Below, piece after piece: positions 11,426 to 21,422 of a stretch of DNA of 64,000 nt. Position 1 is the stretch's first letter. Every line of letters starts with the position of its first letter. Source of the DNA: Lonicera japonica (taxonomy: Eukaryota; Streptophyta; Magnoliopsida; Dipsacales; Caprifoliaceae); NCBI GenBank assembly GCA_021464415.1, contig JAKCWG010000035.1:116105-180104 (forward strand), written 5' to 3'. Made by a program: the position numbers and the translations under genes. The notes below the pieces were generated by a model. The model saw only the letters and a list, made by a program, of their open reading frames with translations, had not been told where the DNA came from and did no database searches.

Positions 11426-12201
11426 TGATATGATCCGGTCTAGCTCCAGTTTCTATTCAACCATGGTGGTTCATGGCATTCTAAATGATGATCCACACAT
11501 GCTGAATTACAAGGATAGGGCATGGAAATTCAAAAGGAATTTCATAGAATTTCACACGTTCGATTCAAGAAGCTTAAACGATGATCATGCATTCCATGGG
11601 ATTCCTAAAGATTGGGCGTGGAAGTTCAAGAGGGTAGAACGGCAAGGTGGCCCATTGGAATAATCTAGAAGATATTAATTTAAGTTGTTTTTAAATTAAT
11701 ATGGCTTCTTGAGTCTCATTATTCAATTAGGAATTAGGTTATTATTTTCCTTTTTGAATAGTTTCCATATTATTTTAATTATTAATTTCCTTGTTGCATT
11801 AGGAATATTATAGGTGTTATTATTTTCCTTTTCTAAGTAGGAAATAGTTTCCTTTTTGAATTAGGATTAAGGCTTTGTTTACTCCTATTTAAAGGAGGCA
11901 CATTATTGTTTTATTAAATTAAGTTATGATGATTAATTAAATTGAGAGTTTTCTCTTTGTGTTCTCTAAGAACATGTTGAACATGTTGAATTGATTAATT
12001 CAATTGTTCTTGACTTATCAATCTAGCAATCACACTAGATTGTGGCGTCATTCATTATACCGAGGTTCGCGCTTCTTTAAGCGTTGGGTTGAGGTTCCAT
12101 CTTCCATCTTTTCGACGTATTCCAAGGTTCTTGCTACGTTTGTAGTTCAAGGGTTGAGGATCCATTAGCCTGGCTAGGAAAGACGATCCGGGATCGCGTC
12201 A
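11426..12201 (+). repeat. G1 5' LTR
   Basis: 776 bp, starting TGATATGATCC and ending ATCGCGTCA. A TATA-like TATTTAAA lies at 11886-11893. The first ~240 bp can be read as the last 77 codons of the element's ORF. Confidence 0.95.
11886..11893 (+). promoter_or_regulatory. TATA-like box in the G1 LTR
   Basis: TATTTAAA followed by GGAGGCACATTATTG. The same block is at 15777-15784 in the 3' LTR and at 38667-38674 in G2, so it is conserved across the family. Confidence 0.55.
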
Positions 12202-12202
12202 T

Positions 12203-12214
12203 TGGTATCAGAGG
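12203..12214 (+). promoter_or_regulatory. G1 primer-binding site (tRNA-Met)
   Basis: TGGTATCAGAGG starts one base after the 5' LTR. Eleven of twelve bases match the common plant tRNA-Met site. Confidence 0.9.
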
Positions 12215-12367
12215 AAACTTTTCCATCCAGGTTTTCTATCTTAGTTTCTTGTTCTTTCAATTTCTTAGTAGATTCTTGAAACCCTAGGTCTTCATTCTTG
12301 TTAATTTTATTCCAAAAAAATTGTGTTAGGGTTTATAGATTCTGAAAAAAAAAATATAAAAAAAATC

Positions 12368-12475
12368 GGATGAACAGTAATCGTGAATAGTGCGCGTGAA
12401 CAGTAACGATGAACAGTGCTGTGAACAGTGCCGCGTGAATAGTAGCGCATGAACAGTGTCGATGAACAGTGATTT
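12368..12475 (+). repeat. Degenerate TGAACAGT tandem in the G1 leader
   Basis: About eight to ten variants of the unit TGAACAGT or TGAATAGT, separated by short spacers, lie 170 bp after the PBS. Two further units lie near 12703-12727. G2 has an equivalent cluster at 39175-39290, with different copy number and spacing. Confidence 0.75.
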
Positions 12476-13448
12476 CTGAAAAAAAAACAGATTTCTATTT
12501 CATAATCCCGCTGGGCTGTCGAAATTTGTGGTTTTCGCTATTAAAACGACCTCGGATTGTTCTGATTTTTCGCCCGATTATAGTAAAATTGCGTCCCGAA
12601 CAACATATCCGAAAATCAGCCCGATCCAACGGTTGGATCAAAAGTTATTGCTATTTTACGACTGCACCTGCAATGAATAAAAAAAAAAAAAAGGTGACTG
12701 CTGTGAATAGTGCTGTGCGTGAACAGTGCTGCTGCAAAAAAGAAAAAAGAATTCTGAATTGCTTGTAAACCCTAGAAAAAAAAATTGATTATTGTGTATA
12801 GGGTTTAGTTGTTTTGAATTGGATTACATCAAAGTTTGAATGTTGAAGCGAAAACCCTAGGTTGTTTATTGTTCGTCGAATAGCGATTCAATTACTGCGA
12901 ATTTGGGCGCTATTATTGAAATTAAGGATTTAAGTTGAACCCTAGAAAATTTCGATTCATAATCAATCGTTTGGGTTTGTTGATCCTTGTTGCATCTTCA
13001 TTCTATTTGGGATTCTTATTTTGTGTTCCATATAAATCTATTTTGCTTGGGAAATCTAGAAAGCCATAGGATATTTGATTTGCGTTAATTAAGGATTTGA
13101 TTGTTGCCTATCTTTTGGAAATCTGCTTGCATTATTCTAGCAATTTTAGAAATTCGTTTGGCTCATTAATATTGCTAGAATTTGGTTTCTTTAGTCCTTG
13201 GTATTACATTGTTGAACGCATCTAAATCTAATTGTTGGGTGTGCGATTGATTGTTGAGGACTTGTGATATTCATATTCTTCAACTTGTTTTGAAGTTCCA
13301 AAGAGAAAAATTGTGAGGTTTATTATTACTTGAGTGACAAACACGAGAGAAAAAAAAATGTGTGATACTTGAGTGATACACGTAAGGGAGTGCGTGAGGA
13401 AATTTTTATTTCTTTATTTGCACTAATCCTTATTTTGGCAGCGCAAGA

Positions 13449-15554
13449 ATGTCTTATTTTAATTTTGAGCAAAGTTGGCGTGATGAGGATTTTAAAAGGG
13501 ATAGTGCGCGAGTAAAAAATCTAGAAATTAGACGGCGCATGCGGTTAAGTGAAACTCCTAATGGGGAAAGGAGAAAACAAAATTTGGGTAGCAGCACGAA
13601 AAAGACTTCCTTGTTTGATGATGAGGATTGTTCTAAGTTTAACGAATTGTTTACCAAAACTTATGAGCAATTTAAGAGGAGGGAAAGTTTTGTACCAAAC
13701 CAAATTGAAGAGCATGCCGTAGGAGGTGAATTGCTAGCTGAATGTGGTGACCCAAGCGTGCGAGCGAATATATTTCGAACTAGATGCCTCGTGCAAGAGA
13801 AGGTGAGTAGTTTGATAATTGATGGGGGAGTTTACTCAAACTTTGCTAGCACAACAATGATTGAGAAGTTGAATTTGCCTACGTTCAAGCACCCGTGTCC
13901 TTATAAGTTGCAATGGCTGAATGATAATGGAGTGATAAGGGTAAATGAGCAAGTGCTTATTTCTCTTGGCATTGGGAAGTACAAGGATGAAGTCTTATGC
14001 GATGTGGTTCCAATGCAAGCCGGCCACATGATTTTGGGTCGACAATGGCAACTTGATAGGCAAGTCAATTACAGTGGCGTTTCCAATAAGTACTCTTTCA
14101 AGATGAATGAGAGAACCATTTCTCTTATTCCATTGCCACCAAAGCAAGCTTATGAAGATCAAATGAAGTTACAAAAGGAGAGTGATCAAAAAAGAGAGAG
14201 TGAGCGAAAACAAGAGAAGAGTGGTGAAGGAGTGGAAAGGAAAGAGTGCGAAGATGAAAAGAAAGAAGGAGAGAGAAAAATAAAAGAGAGTAATGAAAAG
14301 AGAGAGGCTGAGGTAATAGAGAGAGAAAAAGAAAATTCAGTGATCTTTAGTAAGGATGAGTTTGAAAAAGACTTGAGTGAAGTGAGGGAGATTGAGGCAA
14401 AAAAGAGTGAATCGGAGGAAGTGTTTTCAAATACTAACAATCTTAATCATGTTTTGCCTATATCTATTGTGTCTTATTTGCAGGGAGTTGGAGATCAACA
14501 CCAAGGAAAAGTTGAGTTGGCACATGGCCAACAAGCTTTAAAGCAAAGAGTTGGTGAGTTTTCTAAGTTGGAATTGGTAAGTTGTTCTCCGAAGAAATTA
14601 TTTGGATTTAAAACAAAGTATGGCTTGTTTGAATGGGTAACTAATTCTTTGATTTTGAATAATGCTTTTATGAGTTTAAAGAATCAAATTTTTGAGCCAT
14701 TCTTGGGAAAAATTGTTTTGAAAGGCTTTGATCATTGGAATATCACATTGTCATGTAGCAATAGTAGTTTAAATTGTTACTTATCGATTAGTTGGAATGA
14801 TCAATTGCTTATGATGAGTTTTGATGCGCTAACCGCTAACCTCAAGAAGTGCACTCTTGGCACGAATGAGACTATGTTTCTTTGCTTTGATGAGAGTGTT
14901 GTAGGTAAGCCGGCTTTAGCGGGGGAGTTCCGTAGCATGGCAGCCGTGGAGCTTGATGAGTTCAAAAAGAATTCAGAGATTCAATGCAGAGGGAAGCAAG
15001 GAATTTCCAAGGCAGCCATGGAAGCGAGGAGGATCTTTGCAAAGGGAAGAGAAGAGATTCTAGCTAAAGAACCGGAGTTGGAAGTTGATGAAGTGGAGCA
15101 TATTGACTTCATTGGTGTGGACAAGTATGATTTCCATCCGAATTATCAGCCGGGAAGTTTCTTCAATGAACTAAAGTTAATCGAGTTGAAGCATAGCCTC
15201 AAGTTCGATGAATTCCGTTTGTCAAAGAAGGCCAAGCAACAAATTGGAAGATGCGGGTTGAATCAAGCAATGCATAGCCAAGATTCGAGGACGAATCTTC
15301 TTAAAGAAGAGGGGTATGATATGATCCGGTCTAGCTCCAGTTTCTATTCAACCATGGTGGTTCATGGCATTCTAAATGATGATCCACACATGCTGAATTA
15401 CAAGGATAGGGCATGGAAATTCAAAAGGAATTTCATAGAATTTCACATGTTCGATTCAAGAAGCTTAAACGATGATCATGCATTCCATGGGATTCCTAAA
15501 GATTGGGCGTGGAAGTTCAAGAGGGTAGAACGGCAAGGTGGCCCATTGGAATAA
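13449..15554 (+). CDS. Chimeric gypsy ORF: protease-like, RT remnant, pol tail
   Basis: 701 codons from the ATG of MSYFNFEQSW, 1.25 kb after the PBS. Residues 105-225 are retropepsin-like (Asp-Gly-Gly at 125-127, MILGRQWQLDRQ at 194-205) and closely match the G0 protease. Residues 235-325 are a Lys/Glu-rich segment likely to be helical. Residues 386-430 resemble the RT stretch around KTKYGLFEW, but the place of the catalytic Tyr-Phe-Asp-Asp reads KGFDHWNI. Residues 430-520 are unassigned. The end (QDSRTNLLKEEGYD, 611-624) is the usual gypsy pol tail, and the last 77 codons are LTR-encoded. There is no capsid domain, zinc knuckle, RNase H or integrase. G2 keeps a 667-codon homologue, so the frame may be under selection or simply young. 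Confidence 0.85.
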   Translation: MSYFNFEQSWRDEDFKRDSARVKNLEIRRRMRLSETPNGERRKQNLGSSTKKTSLFDDEDCSKFNELFTKTYEQFKRRESFVPNQIEEHAVGGELLAECGDPSVRANIFRTRCLVQEKVSSLIIDGGVYSNFASTTMIEKLNLPTFKHPCPYKLQWLNDNGVIRVNEQVLISLGIGKYKDEVLCDVVPMQAGHMILGRQWQLDRQVNYSGVSNKYSFKMNERTISLIPLPPKQAYEDQMKLQKESDQKRESERKQEKSGEGVERKECEDEKKEGERKIKESNEKREAEVIEREKENSVIFSKDEFEKDLSEVREIEAKKSESEEVFSNTNNLNHVLPISIVSYLQGVGDQHQGKVELAHGQQALKQRVGEFSKLELVSCSPKKLFGFKTKYGLFEWVTNSLILNNAFMSLKNQIFEPFLGKIVLKGFDHWNITLSCSNSSLNCYLSISWNDQLLMMSFDALTANLKKCTLGTNETMFLCFDESVVGKPALAGEFRSMAAVELDEFKKNSEIQCRGKQGISKAAMEARRIFAKGREEILAKEPELEVDEVEHIDFIGVDKYDFHPNYQPGSFFNELKLIELKHSLKFDEFRLSKKAKQQIGRCGLNQAMHSQDSRTNLLKEEGYDMIRSSSSFYSTMVVHGILNDDPHMLNYKDRAWKFKRNFIEFHMFDSRSLNDDHAFHGIPKDWAWKFKRVERQGGPLE

Positions 15555-16092
15555 TCTAGAAGATATTAATTTAAGTTGTTTTTAAATTAATATGGCTTCT
15601 TGAGTCTCATTATTCAATTAGGAATTAGGTTATTATTTTCCTTTTTGAATAGTTTCCATATTATTTTAATTATTAATTTCCTTGTTGCATTAGGAATATT
15701 ATAGGTGTTATTATTTTCCTTTTCTAAGTAGGAAATAGTTTCCTTTTTGAATTAGGATTAAGGCTTTGTTTACTCCTATTTAAAGGAGGCACATTATTGT
15801 TTTATTAAATTAAGTTATGATGATTAATTAAATTGAGAGTTTTCTCTTTGTGTTCTCTAAGAACATGTTGAACATGTTGAATTGATTAATTCAATTGTTC
15901 TTGACTTATCAATCTAGCAATCACACTAGATTGTGGCGTCATTCATTATACCGAGGTTCGCGCTTCTTTAAGCGTTGGGTTGAGGTTCCATCTTCCATCT
16001 TTTCGACGTATTCCAAGGTTCTTGCTACGTTTGTAGTTCAAGGGTTGAGGATCCATTAGCCTGGCTAGGAAAGACGATCCGGGATCGCGTCA
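15317..16092 (+). repeat. G1 3' LTR
   Basis: 776 bp, the same length as the 5' LTR with one difference noticed. It begins after the purine-rich tract ending GGGGTA and includes the ORF stop at 15552-15554. Confidence 0.95.
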
Positions 16093-16460
16093 CTAGCAAT
16101 ATTAAGAGCCAAACGATTTACTAGAATAAATGCAAGCGGACTTTCAAACGATAAGCAACAATCAAATCCCTAATATTAATAAAACAAAAAATTTATAGGG
16201 TTCAAGGAACTTCACTTCTATTATGAGCAATGGCGCTGCAATATCAAAACCCCAAACAATGAGCAATTCAATTATAGGGTTTCAAGAATTTTTTTTCATT
16301 GTTCACAAAATCACTATTCACTGCTCACTTTTTTTTTAAACCCTAATTGATCAAGATAGGAGATAGAACGCAGATCTTAACACTAGGGTTCGAATTGAAA
16401 GGCAGAAAAAAATAAAGATAGATAAAACCTGAATAGAAAAATTTCCCTTTGATACCAAAA
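16093..16460 (-). other. G0 leader, PBS-proximal part, with primer-binding site
   Basis: This continues the leader interrupted by G1. On the minus strand, TTTTGGTATCAAAGGG (plus-strand 16445-16460) follows the LTR end, a degenerate tRNA-Met site with one mismatch in TGGTATCAAAG. No coding sequence is seen. Confidence 0.75.
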
Positions 16461-16996
16461 TGATGTGATCTCGGATCGTTTTTTCTATCCTCAACCCTTG
16501 AACTACGAAACTGCAACAACCTTGGAATTACGTCGAAAAGATGGAAGGCGGAACCTAAACTCGGCCCTTGAATGCAAGAATTGAACATCGGTATAAGTCG
16601 AAGACGCCACAATCAATTAGTGGAGAATTGATTGATAAGTCAAGAATTAGTTTGAATGATTAATTCAAACAATTCAACAAGTTCTAGCAAGAACTCAAGG
16701 TGTAGAACACTCAATTTTAATTAATAATAGCTTGATTAAAAAACATTAATGTGCCCCTTTTAAATAGGAGCAAACAAAACAATAGAACCTTAAAAAGATA
16801 AGGAAACTAATTCCTATTTAAAATAGGAGTCCTAAATAAATAAAGGAAACTAATTAAATATTACCTCCTATCAAATAAAGAAAGAAACTGCCAAAATAAT
16901 AATAAAACTAATTAAATCCTTCGCTAGCCGGTCGTGAGAACACGTTAGAAAAATTAAATTGAATTTCGGACTTTAAGTCGTGCCCATGCCTTATCA
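16461..16996 (-). repeat. G0 LTR
   Basis: On the minus strand it runs TGATAAGGCATGGG to CGAGATCACATCA. It aligns with the G1 and G2 LTRs over the last ~450 bp (shared TTGACTTATCAATC, GTGGCGTC, TTCCATCTTTTCGACGTA, AGTTCAAGGGTTGAGGAT). The outer edge at 16996 is the best TG start but is not proven. The PBS and gag lie to the left, and a pol tail lies to the right. Confidence 0.75.
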
Positions 16997-17149
16997 GAAT
17001 AGCACTTCTGCCTTTTGGTCACAATTTCCCAGCTTTGACATGCTCACGCTTTATGCAAACACCTCTTCAGTTTTCTTCACATTTGGTTCCACATCTTCTT
17101 GGCTAAAGAATTCTCCTCCATTCTTGTTTATCATCTCCTTGAACGCTTC

Positions 17150-17340
17150 TCTAAGCTTCAGCTTTATTCATCAACTCTTGAACCATGATCATGAGTGCAT
17201 CATTCGTCTTCCTTGCTCTAGCTCGGGTGATTGGACCACTCGGAACCTGAATGGGGTCTGCATAGTCTTCACTCCATGATCTAGCTCTGGTGCTATCCTT
17301 GGACTCATCATATAGTGTCCTATTATATATTTAAGAATAT
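17150..17340 (-). pseudogene. pol: Ty3/gypsy pol C-terminal tail
   Basis: A minus-strand frame without a start reads the signature end of plant gypsy polyproteins (VPSGPITRARARK, then ALMIMVQELMNK and a stop). It lies about 160 bp upstream, in element orientation, of the LTR at 16461-16996. The remainder of that pol is missing to the right, where an unrelated LTR-like sequence begins near 17340. Confidence 0.7.
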
Positions 17341-18656
17341 TCTGGAAAGTTTCGTCACTATCGGAATTGAAACGAGTATTAAAGTGGCAGTTTTTTGAAC
17401 TCAAAATATTTGATTATTGATTGATTTTCAGTCAATTTTAGTCACTCATAACTTCTTCAATTTTTATCCAAATCCTACTCCGTAAACTCCTATAGTTTCA
17501 TCATATCCCCCCTACAACTTTTGTGTTTTGATCGAAATCTAATTCATGCTCCTTGTTGGTCAAAACTGAGCTCGAAGTCAGCCGATTGTCAAAAGTCTAC
17601 TTCTGTCAAAATTCTGCAGCATTTCGGCGCAATGCTGACTTCAATGCAATTCTAGTATTAATCTATCCAGAATTGCGTGAAGCATCCTTCTACAAAGTTT
17701 TAGAGCTTTTCATTACCTTTTTGTTGATATAAAGATCACCCCGATCGGAGTCCCGAGCAAAAAGTTACAGCCAAATTACAGTGGATAACCCCATAACCTC
17801 GTTTTTAACGAGTTGACTGCGTTTTGACCCTTTTCAACCCCTTTCTTCCCTCATTTCCACCATTTTTGACACAGAGCTATATCATAGCTATTCTAGACAG
17901 AGAGTGTGTCGTTATTGAAGAAAACTTGGGGTTCCATAGCTCAAATTGGTCATTTCAACCCGAAATTGCAGATTTTTCACCTCTCTCGCACTCTCTACAC
18001 GTTTTTGCACTTGCATGTGGGATTGAGGGACCTTCTTGAACTCATTCCAAGCTTTGCATCCTCTGTAACTCTAGCTATTTAGGTGGGAATTTCCCCTCTT
18101 CTCTTCTATTCTGAGAAATTTACGAGTTGTTGGTTGATTTTACTAGATTTCGGTACCGAAATCATATTTTCTATAACAAATTAACTGGTATATTACGATC
18201 CGTCCCTATAGTTGGTCAATTACTTCTCAAATATTGATGATTGTCAAGGTTGATTATGTTGCATGTTAGTATCTATGGACCGATTTGATGATTTTGGTAC
18301 CGAATGACTATAAATACCCATTTATGTCTACAAAGTTGTATTTTTATCAGATTTACTTTGATTCCAGACGTGAGTATGTTTTTTTAAAAATCATTATTTT
18401 GAACTTTACTTGACATATAAGTGGGTATTTTGAGGTCTCAAGTCAGCCTAGCAATTTTTTCCAGCATAATGTTTATGTAAACTGTTGAAAATTGTCATTT
18501 TTCGCCTTGTAATGGTGTAATGCATGGAATTATTTAAGCATGAGATTAAATTACTATTTTTCCAGCGGTATAATGATGATAATGCACAACTAAGATCTGA
18601 TAATTTAGTTATTAACCGGAACAATTAATGGATATACACAGCTATGAAAATTTTAG
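17341..18656 (+). other. LTR-like non-coding sequence, gypsy type
   Basis: No gene is seen. Phrases such as GGAAAGTTTCGTCACTATCGGA and CCGATCGGAGTCCCGAGCAAAAAGTTA resemble chromovirus LTR 5' regions, and TAGGTGGGAA near 18080 recurs in the LTRs at 20886-27097. TATAAATA lies at 18309-18316. I could not fix either end, so this may be a truncated LTR fused to the pol fragment that follows. Confidence 0.45.
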
Positions 18657-19394
18657 GTGCATAATACTAGTTTTGAGTACCATATCTCAAATTTCCATAT
18701 CTCACGAGGTGGTATTTCTGTGGACCCAGCTAAGGTGGACGCCGTGTCGAGTTGGCGCCGCCCTACTAGTGTGACAGAGATCCAAAGTTTTCTCGATCTA
18801 GCGGGTTATTACAGAAGGTTCGTTCAAGACTTCTCTCGTATAACGTCTCCTCTTAGTCACCTTACCCAGAAAGGTGTGCCATTCATTTGGGATGGTCGCT
18901 ATGAAGAAGCTTTTAATGAGTTGAAGTATCGCTTAACTACTACTCCCATCCTAGCCCTGCCAGAAAGGGGCTTAGGGTATGTGATATATTGCGATGCGTC
19001 TCGCTTAGGACTTAGTTGCATCCTAATGCAGTTGGAGCATGTTAGAGCTAGCCATAGTGGTTTTTGATTTAAAGATTTGGCGTCATTACCTTTATGGAGA
19101 GAAATTCGAGGTATTTTTGGACCACAAAAGCCTCAAGTACATCTTTACGCAACGAGATTTGAATTTGAGACAACATCGTTGGATAGAGTATCTTGAGGAT
19201 TATGACTTCACTCTTCAATATCATCCTGGCAAGGCGAATGTGGTTGCCGATGCTCTAAGCCGGAAAACACAAGGTTCAATGTCAGCTTTGAGGTGTCAAG
19301 AGTGGACACTTATAGAAGAACTTCAGCGATACAACTTAGTCGTACGTCGCAATGAAGACATGGCTTTCCTTTCAAATCTCGTGGCCAGACCATA
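18657..19394 (+). pseudogene. pol: Chromovirus pol: late RT and RNase H
   Basis: The RT is missing its palm motifs; the sequence starts near HISRGGISVDPAKV and passes through FLDLAGYYRRFVQDFS. RNase H begins at [18 protein letters not shown], with an Asp at the first catalytic position, and continues as [12 protein letters not shown] and [11 protein letters not shown] to [13 protein letters not shown] frame change of one base near 19040 splits RNase H, and a TAG ends the second frame at 19393-19395. This is plus strand, contiguous with the integrase that follows. Confidence 0.9.
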
Positions 19395-19395
19395 G

Positions 19396-20250
19396 ATGCA
19401 AAGTCAAGTAATTGAGAGCCAATGGTATGATGAGGAATTACCAAAGTGTCGAGATCAACTTCAATCAGGAATCGCAATGGAAGGTTTTACATTAGGTGTC
19501 AATGGCGGATTGAGATACAAAAAGAAACTAGTTGTGCCAAGGCTTAACAACGAACTTAAAGAAGCCATTATGGCCGAGGCTCACAATTCAAGGTTTTTTA
19601 TTCATCCAGGGGGCACTAAGATGTACTGAGATTTAAAACGTACTTATTGGTGGCAAGGTATGAAACGAGATGTAGCTCAATTTATTTCTCGTTGCTTGAC
19701 TTGTCAAAGGGTAAAAGTTGAACACCAGAAGCCTGCGGGTCAACTTCAACCCCTTCCTATCCCGGAGTGGAAATGGGAGAACGTCACAATGGACTTTCTA
19801 ATGGGTTTACTTAGTACGCAGCGAAAGCACAACGCAGTTTGGGTTATTGTGGATCGACTTACCAAGTCGGCTCATTTTCTACCAATTCGGGAGACCGACC
19901 CTTTGGAGAAACTGGCAAAACTCTATATTAATGACATCGTTTGACTCCATGGCATTCCAGTTTCAATAGTGTCCAACCGTGATTCTAGATTTACTTCACA
20001 TTTTTAGGAAGCACTTCAATGCTCGTTGGGCACGCGATTAGATTTTAGTACAGCTTTTCATCCGCAGACTGACTGGCAATCTGAGCGGACAATCCAAATC
20101 CTTGAGGATATGCTACGGGCCTGCGTACTTGATTTTCGTGGAAATTGGGATGAGTACTTACCACTCGCCGAGTTCGCCTATAATAATAGTTTCCAAGCCA
20201 CTATCAGGATGGCTCCATTCGAAGCATTATATGGAAGACCATGCAAATAG
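19396..20250 (+). pseudogene. pol: Chromovirus integrase, with several stops
   Basis: The HHCC zinc-binding region is readable (AEAHNSRFFIHPGGTKMY, then ISRCLTCQRVK). The core follows with Asp in MDFLMGL, an Asp in VDRLTKSAHFLPI, and FHPQTDWQSERTIQ carrying the expected Glu. In-frame stops are TGA at 19627-19629, TGA at 19942-19944, a TAG near 20005 and TAG at 20248-20250. Both TGA codons stand where relatives usually have Arg, consistent with CGA-to-TGA decay at methylated cytosines. The product is not functional. Confidence 0.9.
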
Positions 20251-20722
20251 GATCTGTTGGATTGAGGCAAGTGAAGCAGCAATTTTAGGACCGCAGTTGG
20301 TGCAAGACACTACGGAGAAGATCAAACTTATCAAACAACGATTACTAACTGCCCAAAGCCGACAAAAGAGTTATGCCGACAAGAGAAGGCGACCACTTGA
20401 GTTTGAAGTGGGTGACTACGTATTTCTTAAGGTTAAGCCCCGACATGGCATTGTTCGTTTCGGTAACAAAGGCAAGTTAGCCCCTCGATATATAGGATCG
20501 TTTGAAGTCATTCAGTGGGTTGGTTCGATTTCATACCGTCTAGCTTTGCCATCCCAATTACTACGAATCCATGATGTATTTCATGTGTCCATGCTTCGGA
20601 GGAATATTCCTGATCCTTCACATGTAACTTCGATCGAAGAACTTGAAGATAATGAAGATGTGTCATATGAGACTCATCCAGTAGCAGTGATGGACCGGAA
20701 GGAACAAGTTCTCCGTAACTAG
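20102..20722 (+). pseudogene. pol: Chromovirus integrase C-terminal and chromodomain-like tail
   Basis: A shifted frame (meaningful from about 20235) gives the integrase C-terminal region: KSYADKRRRPLEFEVGDYVF, then GKLAPRYIGSFEVI and LPSQLLRIHDVFHVSMLRR. The end is the chromodomain-type tail (HPVAVMDRKEQVLRN, then after a stop VIPLVKV). This tail is the hallmark of plant chromoviruses, and with LTRs starting TGTAACACC it fits the Tekay group, from memory. In the family this domain directs integration towards heterochromatin. Confidence 0.85.
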
Positions 20723-20872
20723 GTTATCCCACTCGTCAAAGTAATTTGACATCATCACGGGATGGAAGAAGCTAGTGGGAACTAGAATCAGAAATTCAAG
20801 CCAAGTACCCACACTTCTTGCAATAAGGTAATTTCTATTCCTACTTTTTTAATTTTGGGGACAAAATTTCTT

Positions 20873-20885
20873 AACCAGGGGAGGT
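20873..20885 (+). promoter_or_regulatory. Chromovirus polypurine tract
   Basis: CCAGGGGAGGT-type purine run directly before the LTR start TGTAACACCCG, about 150 bp after the pol frame. Confidence 0.8.
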
Positions 20886-21310
20886 TGTAACACCCGTAAC
20901 GTAAATGCATCGTATTATCTTTGGTTTCACAATTTTTATGTTCTAGAAGTGAGAACGTGCTCAGACAGTATCCAAATGTAGGGAATGTTTCCACACTCTT
21001 TTATAGGTGTCATTACATTCATCTTTTAGGTTAGAAAGATCCATCTTAAGTGTTCCTATTTAAATTCGCGAAAATTATACACATTTGAAACTTACCCGAC
21101 GAACCGACCTTTAGTCATTCGAAACATCATAAATTTTTTGTTTTACATCTGAATGGAACCCTGTTTATTCCATTGGAAAGGTATTTTAATTTCCAAGAAC
21201 TTTCCTGTTTGGCCCGGAACCTAATTCCCACCTCTAGTTGATCAAAATAGGTGTACAAGATCACTTTGAGGCACAAACAAGCAATTCTGAGGATGAACCA
21301 ACCTCCAGAA

Positions 21311-21372
21311 CCATGTAGTCGACTACATGGAGTTGGGGAGTCGACTACATGAATAGTAATCTTGTCGACTAC
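21311..21372 (+). repeat. Cluster of GTCGAC palindromes in the LTR
   Basis: A perfect 20-bp palindrome, CCATGTAGTCGACTACATGG (21311-21330), is followed by AGTCGACTACATG (21339-21351) and GTCGACTAC (21364-21372). The cluster sits about 50-110 bp upstream of the TATA-like box. Confidence 0.75.
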
Positions 21373-21422
21373 TTTTCCCTGTAGTGGTCAAAATCGTATT
21401 TTTCAAGCTTAGACTCGATTCT

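Larger units (their letters stand above)
11426..16092 (+). mobile_element. G1: short Ty3/gypsy-type LTR element
   Basis: A complete 4,667-bp element. The two 776-bp LTRs (11426-12201, 15317-16092) differ at only one base that I noticed (C at 11557, T at 15448). Target-site duplication CTAGC is at 11421-11425 and 16093-16097. The PBS follows the 5' LTR and a purine-rich AAGAAGAGGGGTA precedes the 3' LTR. The only long ORF is 13449-15554. There is no integrase, no RNase H and no RT with catalytic residues, so it is non-autonomous. It is inserted in the leader of G0 at the position equivalent to GCTAGAA in its own leader. Confidence 0.95.

Noticed and set aside
12202..12215. tRNA gene at TGGTATCAGAGG sites
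   Set aside because: Only the 12-base primer-binding complement is present, next to LTR ends. There is no cloverleaf.
14186..14440. Ser/Leu/Phe-rich minus-strand frame, also at 41029-41283
   Set aside because: It is the complement of the Lys/Glu-rich part of the G1 and G2 ORFs; composition explains it.
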